Positions 25,601-27,006 of a DNA stretch of 27,006 nt are shown one piece after another. Origin of the DNA: CAZWVI01 sp964637165 (GTDB taxonomy: Bacteria; Planctomycetota; UBA1135); contig CAZWVI010000025.1 in NCBI GenBank assembly GCA_964637165.1, positions 1 through 27,006 of the forward strand. The letters are read 5' to 3'. Every line of letters begins with the position of its first letter. Positions within the stretch are counted from its first letter, which is position 1. The position numbers and the translations under genes are program-made. The notes below the pieces were generated by a model, which saw only the letters and a list, made by a program, of their open reading frames with translations, made no database searches and had not been told where the DNA came from.

Positions 25601-25960
25601 ATGGTATTGGCGGTCTTTTGCAGCCCACTGACCGAGAGTTAATTTGCGGCCGGACAGTCCAATTAAGGAGCCGTCGGTAGCGGTAGCGCGGAAGGATGTA
25701 TCTAGCCGCCCATCGGTAGTGGCATCAAACCAATCAACCAACTTGCGCTCGCCGGTTGGGGTTTTTTGGAGATATGGATGCCCCGGATCGATGCCCGTAT
25801 CAAGTACCGCCACTCGAATTTTTCGACCGTCGTATTCAGGATAGGCGGCGAGGAAGGACTCGACCCCAAGGTCGCGCTTGGGCAATTGCCCAGCAAGCGC
25901 ATCTTGCGGGGTTGGGGTAAGGAGGGATGAGGCGAGAAGGACGGAAAGAGTGGTCAGCAT
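22694..25960 (-). CDS. Secreted subtilisin-family peptidase, tripeptidyl-peptidase II-like
   Basis: A 1,088-residue S8 serine peptidase. A short signal-like N-terminus (MLTTLSVLLASSLLTP) suggests export. The triad is D54 in VLDTGIDPGHP, H263 in DTNGHGTHVAG and S447 in YNGTSMAAPQAAG, with oxyanion Asn361 in TSAGNEGP. About 200 residues lie between Asp and His, an insertion typical of TPP-II and absent from ordinary subtilisins. About 600 residues after the serine are beta-rich, as in TPP-II. The C-terminal ~70 residues look helical. Eukaryotic TPP-II is cytosolic and removes tripeptides; an exported bacterial version probably degrades external or periplasmic peptides. A copy of the 27 bp repeat lies 42 nt before its start codon. 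Confidence 0.88.
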   Translation of the reverse strand: MLTTLSVLLASSLLTPTPQDALAGQLPKRDLGVESFLAAYPEYDGRKIRVAVLDTGIDPGHPYLQKTPTGERKLVDWFDATTDGRLDTSFRATATDGSLIGLSGRKLTLGQWAAKDRQYHLGRIDLNFLPGSLQGRISSDRHQEFAKGKREWEEARIRWEASQTPSEDSENSKSLREQELERKWSDSNIADPVWDVLTFHDGEQWMVVIDNDQDGDLANEPALQSFKESGDWQTLGDESNLNYAVNVPGDGDLTMIFFDTNGHGTHVAGIIGAYQGKDGRMNGVAPGVEFVAIKIGDGKYGGSTSGFAIAKALDYAVESGCTVANMSFGGPSFFADGNEPDAWVIEEATRRGLVVVTSAGNEGPTLSTVGAPATAEAAFSIAAAVWPDTQKVNYGSLAPTEPVLFDFSSRGPLPNGGYGVDFTAPGAALSTLPSWTGSRGENYNGTSMAAPQAAGCVALLQCAASAEQLHATPERLHRAMRLGAKQLTQHAWIEQGYGAIAMLPSLEQLRTLHEIGPRESNFKVRVSNPYGSGAGIYLRDIADLNKAQDSTVQVSPIFTQDAANSDRSDFLRTFRIESESAWVSAPEACYSSANGAHFTARVDASALKPGLHSTRLLLWDVDQPDATGAEIIVPVTVVIPHQVSTSTSLDFTKQFKLEAGQLERTFVRVPAGANYAKVKLSQHSSGRNEFRTGAGSVSGFRYEGDRQKRGRFFLDNLQSASQTVPVEAGTVFEYTIAARWAVNQSADLQLDIEFIGLTPQASEMVIPAGQNAGYFAVKSMLQATRASASAQINGIAIPILAEMKIKPDPIRATIMGGRGMFVGVVEWEQVIPESTGVSLFTPHSIQTTEIREDLMLDIFDAHGRLHSQHIAYEWDTDLGKMEEGTYTFRLSYPSLGQDPLESRFAGAEVRLHNQSGRLSIFPSLDAAMSDSGGSSSVRVPFMGARSIFARVPQLDALSAGSYYFGELSFTSGDDALLSLPLRIERPGGDPMNSGPVEAAATGGRQSSEVSEEERSFLDGSEADPISKLKLIRAWQNAEPNDAEASLNLLIALAENGLTDFAWQQAPAFLMDFPWYTEEFIAAAKLWNE

Positions 25961-26002
25961 GATTGAGCGGTCCCGAGAAAAAAACGGGGGACGAACATTT
26001 TA

Positions 26003-26028
26003 GACACTGCCCTAATCCGCTGGGTCAC
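26003..26028 (-). repeat. Interspersed repeat copy B, upstream of the subtilase gene
   Basis: Read on the minus strand it starts GTGACCCAGCGGATTAGG and ends CAGTGTC, differing from copy C at two positions. It ends 42 nt before the subtilase ATG at 25960. A TATAAA-like hexamer lies just before it on the minus strand, so it may sit at the 5' end of the transcript. Confidence 0.88.
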
Positions 26029-26068
26029 CTTTCTTTATAAGTATCTATTGATTAATATTTTAGGACAC

Positions 26069-26095
26069 AAAAAAGCCTCAGGCCAAGGCCTGAGG
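26069..26095 (-). terminator. Intrinsic terminator of the zinc-ribbon gene
   Basis: On the minus strand CCTCAGGCC (26087-26095) pairs with GGCCTGAGG (26076-26084) around a minimal loop, followed one base later by six T residues (26069-26074). It is ~75 nt past the stop codon of the gene ending at 26171. On the plus strand no U-tract follows, so it acts in one direction only. Confidence 0.88.
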
Positions 26096-26142
26096 AGAAA
26101 AACAAAGTTAAGTAACTTTATGAAAGCGACTTACAAGGTTGA

Positions 26143-26169
26143 GTGACCCAACGGATTAGGTCAGTGTCC
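26143..26169 (+). repeat. Interspersed repeat copy C, next to a stop codon
   Basis: Starts GTGACCCAACGGATTAGG and ends TCAGTGTCC. It contains its own TGACC / GGTCA half-site pair separated by 10 bp. It lies 1 bp beyond the stop codon of the minus-strand zinc-ribbon gene, between that stop and its terminator, so its complement is in the 3' untranslated RNA. Confidence 0.88.
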
Positions 26170-26170
26170 G

Positions 26171-26914
26171 TTATGTTTGTGTAGCCTCGCGTACGGCAGC
26201 CCAAATCTCTTGCTCTACCAAAATCCTTTGGCAGGAACGACATGTCGCAATGGTGCTTGCCGCTTTGACCTTCACTCGGTCATTTGCAGGAACGGCCATA
26301 CCACAACCTCCGCAGGCTTCTCCTCGAAGTGGTGCCATTGGCTTCCCTTTACGAGATGGCAGTAACCGCTCATACAAGTCAAATAAACTGCGATTGATTC
26401 TTGGAATTCGCTGGGCACGGCGTTCTTTAAGTTGTTCAATCTCTATCTTGAGATCTTCTTGGTCGCGGGCGACTGTCTCCCGAAACATTTCAATCTCAAC
26501 AGCATCCTCCTCCACCTCTTTTCTTGCTTCAGCAATTTTTGGTTCTAACTCTTCAGCTTTATCAAGTGCTGTTAGCGCCTCTTCCTCTCCATGCCCCATA
26601 CGCGAACGGCACTCTTCAGCTTCGTGAGCTGCTATCGCAACGGCTCCTGCATCACGCAAGCTCAATTGCTGACGCTCCAGCTTTTCAATTCTGGCCTGTA
26701 AATCACGAACATCATTCTCTAGAGAATTAGCCCGGGTCATAGTTTGCATCCGTTGGGCTTCCATGCCATCGGCCTCGGCACGCATAGTTTCATTACGGGC
26801 CTCACGCTCACCCAACTCAATTGGCAAAGACTCCAATCGACGAGTAAGCACTACAACGCGCTCATCAAGCACTTGCACAGCAATTAAATGGGAGATCGAA
26901 TCTTTCACTGACAT
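26171..26914 (-). CDS. Coiled-coil / C4 zinc-ribbon protein (COG1579 type)
   Basis: A 247-residue protein with a long coiled coil (about residues 15-165, rich in E, R, L and A heptads such as LENDVRDLQARIEKLERQQL) followed by a four-cysteine zinc ribbon: CGGC (C201, C204) and CRSC (C225, C228). MAPLRGEACGGCGMAVPANDRVKV is the characteristic entry to the ribbon in this family, a predicted nucleic-acid-binding protein whose function is poorly known. A longer reading from 26989 exists, but its extra residues run through repeat copy D. The ATG at 26914 has GTGAGG 8 nt upstream (26923-26928) and gives the usual family length. It ends beside repeat copy C and an intrinsic terminator. Confidence 0.88.
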   Translation of the reverse strand: MSVKDSISHLIAVQVLDERVVVLTRRLESLPIELGEREARNETMRAEADGMEAQRMQTMTRANSLENDVRDLQARIEKLERQQLSLRDAGAVAIAAHEAEECRSRMGHGEEEALTALDKAEELEPKIAEARKEVEEDAVEIEMFRETVARDQEDLKIEIEQLKERRAQRIPRINRSLFDLYERLLPSRKGKPMAPLRGEACGGCGMAVPANDRVKVKAASTIATCRSCQRILVEQEIWAAVREATQT

Positions 26915-26952
26915 CAGTTTAGCCTCACGACAACACGATTCATACCCCATTG

Positions 26953-26979
26953 GGACACTGACCGCATCCGCTGGGTCAC
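26953..26979 (-). repeat. Interspersed repeat copy D, upstream of the zinc-ribbon gene
   Basis: Read on the minus strand it starts GTGACCCAGCGGATGCGG and ends TCAGTGTCC, 24 of 27 positions identical to copy C. It ends 38 nt before the ATG at 26914, nearly the same spacing and the same orientation as copy B has to the subtilase gene. The TGACC and GGTCA half-sites are intact. Confidence 0.88.
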
Positions 26980-27006
26980 AAAGTAGCAAAAAAAGGATGG
27001 CGGAAA

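Larger units (their letters stand above)
26003..26169. repeat. 167-bp inverted-repeat-bounded intergenic element
   Basis: Repeat copies B and C form terminal inverted arms (24 of 26 positions complementary) around ~114 bp of AT-rich DNA that holds the intrinsic terminator of the zinc-ribbon gene. Nearly the whole gap between two genes is therefore one nested palindrome. It codes for nothing. The arrangement resembles a MITE, but no clear target-site duplication is seen at the ends. Confidence 0.6.

Noticed and set aside
26076..26100. Bidirectional terminator at 26076-26095
   Set aside because: A T-run follows the stem only on the minus strand; the plus strand has GAGAAAAAC.
26915..26989. N-terminal extension of the zinc-ribbon protein from 26989
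   Set aside because: It is translated through repeat copy D and is unlike the family; GTGAGG upstream of 26914 supports the shorter form.
52..26989. Many open frames of 60-150 codons antisense to or out of frame with the listed genes
   Set aside because: They lie inside well-supported genes, lack family motifs and have atypical composition, so they are shadows of the coding frame.
1..27006. CRISPR array, rRNA, insertion sequence with transposase, or prophage
   Set aside because: No regularly spaced direct repeats, rRNA-like sequence or transposase/phage proteins were seen.

Overview
The window reads as ordinary chromosome from a Gram-negative heterotrophic bacterium. I lean towards Planctomycetota or a close relative, with moderate confidence. 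The grounds are a secreted TPP-II-type subtilase of about 1,090 residues, an exported HEAT-like protein ending in a DPxEWxxWW tail, a five-helix membrane AlkP-superfamily phosphohydrolase, and a Kdo/WaaP-type kinase that implies an LPS-like envelope. Nothing looks like a phage, plasmid or CRISPR locus. Coding density is very high and most starts overlap or abut the previous stop.

Layout. (1) 52-4459, minus strand: a WaaP-like kinase, HMG-CoA lyase, an AUH-type methylglutaconyl-CoA hydratase and a membrane phosphohydrolase; the middle two are consecutive steps of leucine/isovalerate breakdown. (2) 4595-7172, plus strand: two overlapping glutamate dehydrogenase paralogues. The second has lost the catalytic lysine and two more substrate residues and is probably a regulatory subunit. 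(3) 7184-18454, minus strand: an eleven-gene run pabB, pabC, three unrecognised envelope-type genes, xseA, xseB, ispA, dxs, nadK and a sulfotransferase. It contains the common xseA-xseB-ispA-dxs-nadK block (DNA repair, isoprenoid precursors, NADP supply) and the chorismate-to-p-aminobenzoate pair. (4) 18474-19385, plus strand: a Xer-type tyrosine recombinase, divergent from pabB and convergent with recQ. (5) 19396-21428, minus strand: recQ, then a self-contained tRNA-Glu(UUC) unit with its own promoter and terminator. (6) 21425-25960, minus strand: an EboE-like TIM-barrel protein and the large secreted subtilase. (7) 26171-26914, minus strand: a coiled-coil/zinc-ribbon protein (COG1579 type).

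The most unusual non-coding signal is a ~27 bp imperfectly conserved repeat in four intergenic copies (20-45, 26003-26028, 26143-26169, 26953-26979). Two copies form 24/26-matching inverted arms around a 167 bp intergenic segment that carries an intrinsic terminator. The orientations of the outer two copies fit the idea that each is one arm of a similar element cut by the window edge. Two further strong inverted repeats lie inside genes on either side of xerC: 18 bp perfect arms within recQ, and 11 bp perfect arms at the start of pabB.

All functional calls come from reading motifs by eye; no database search was run.
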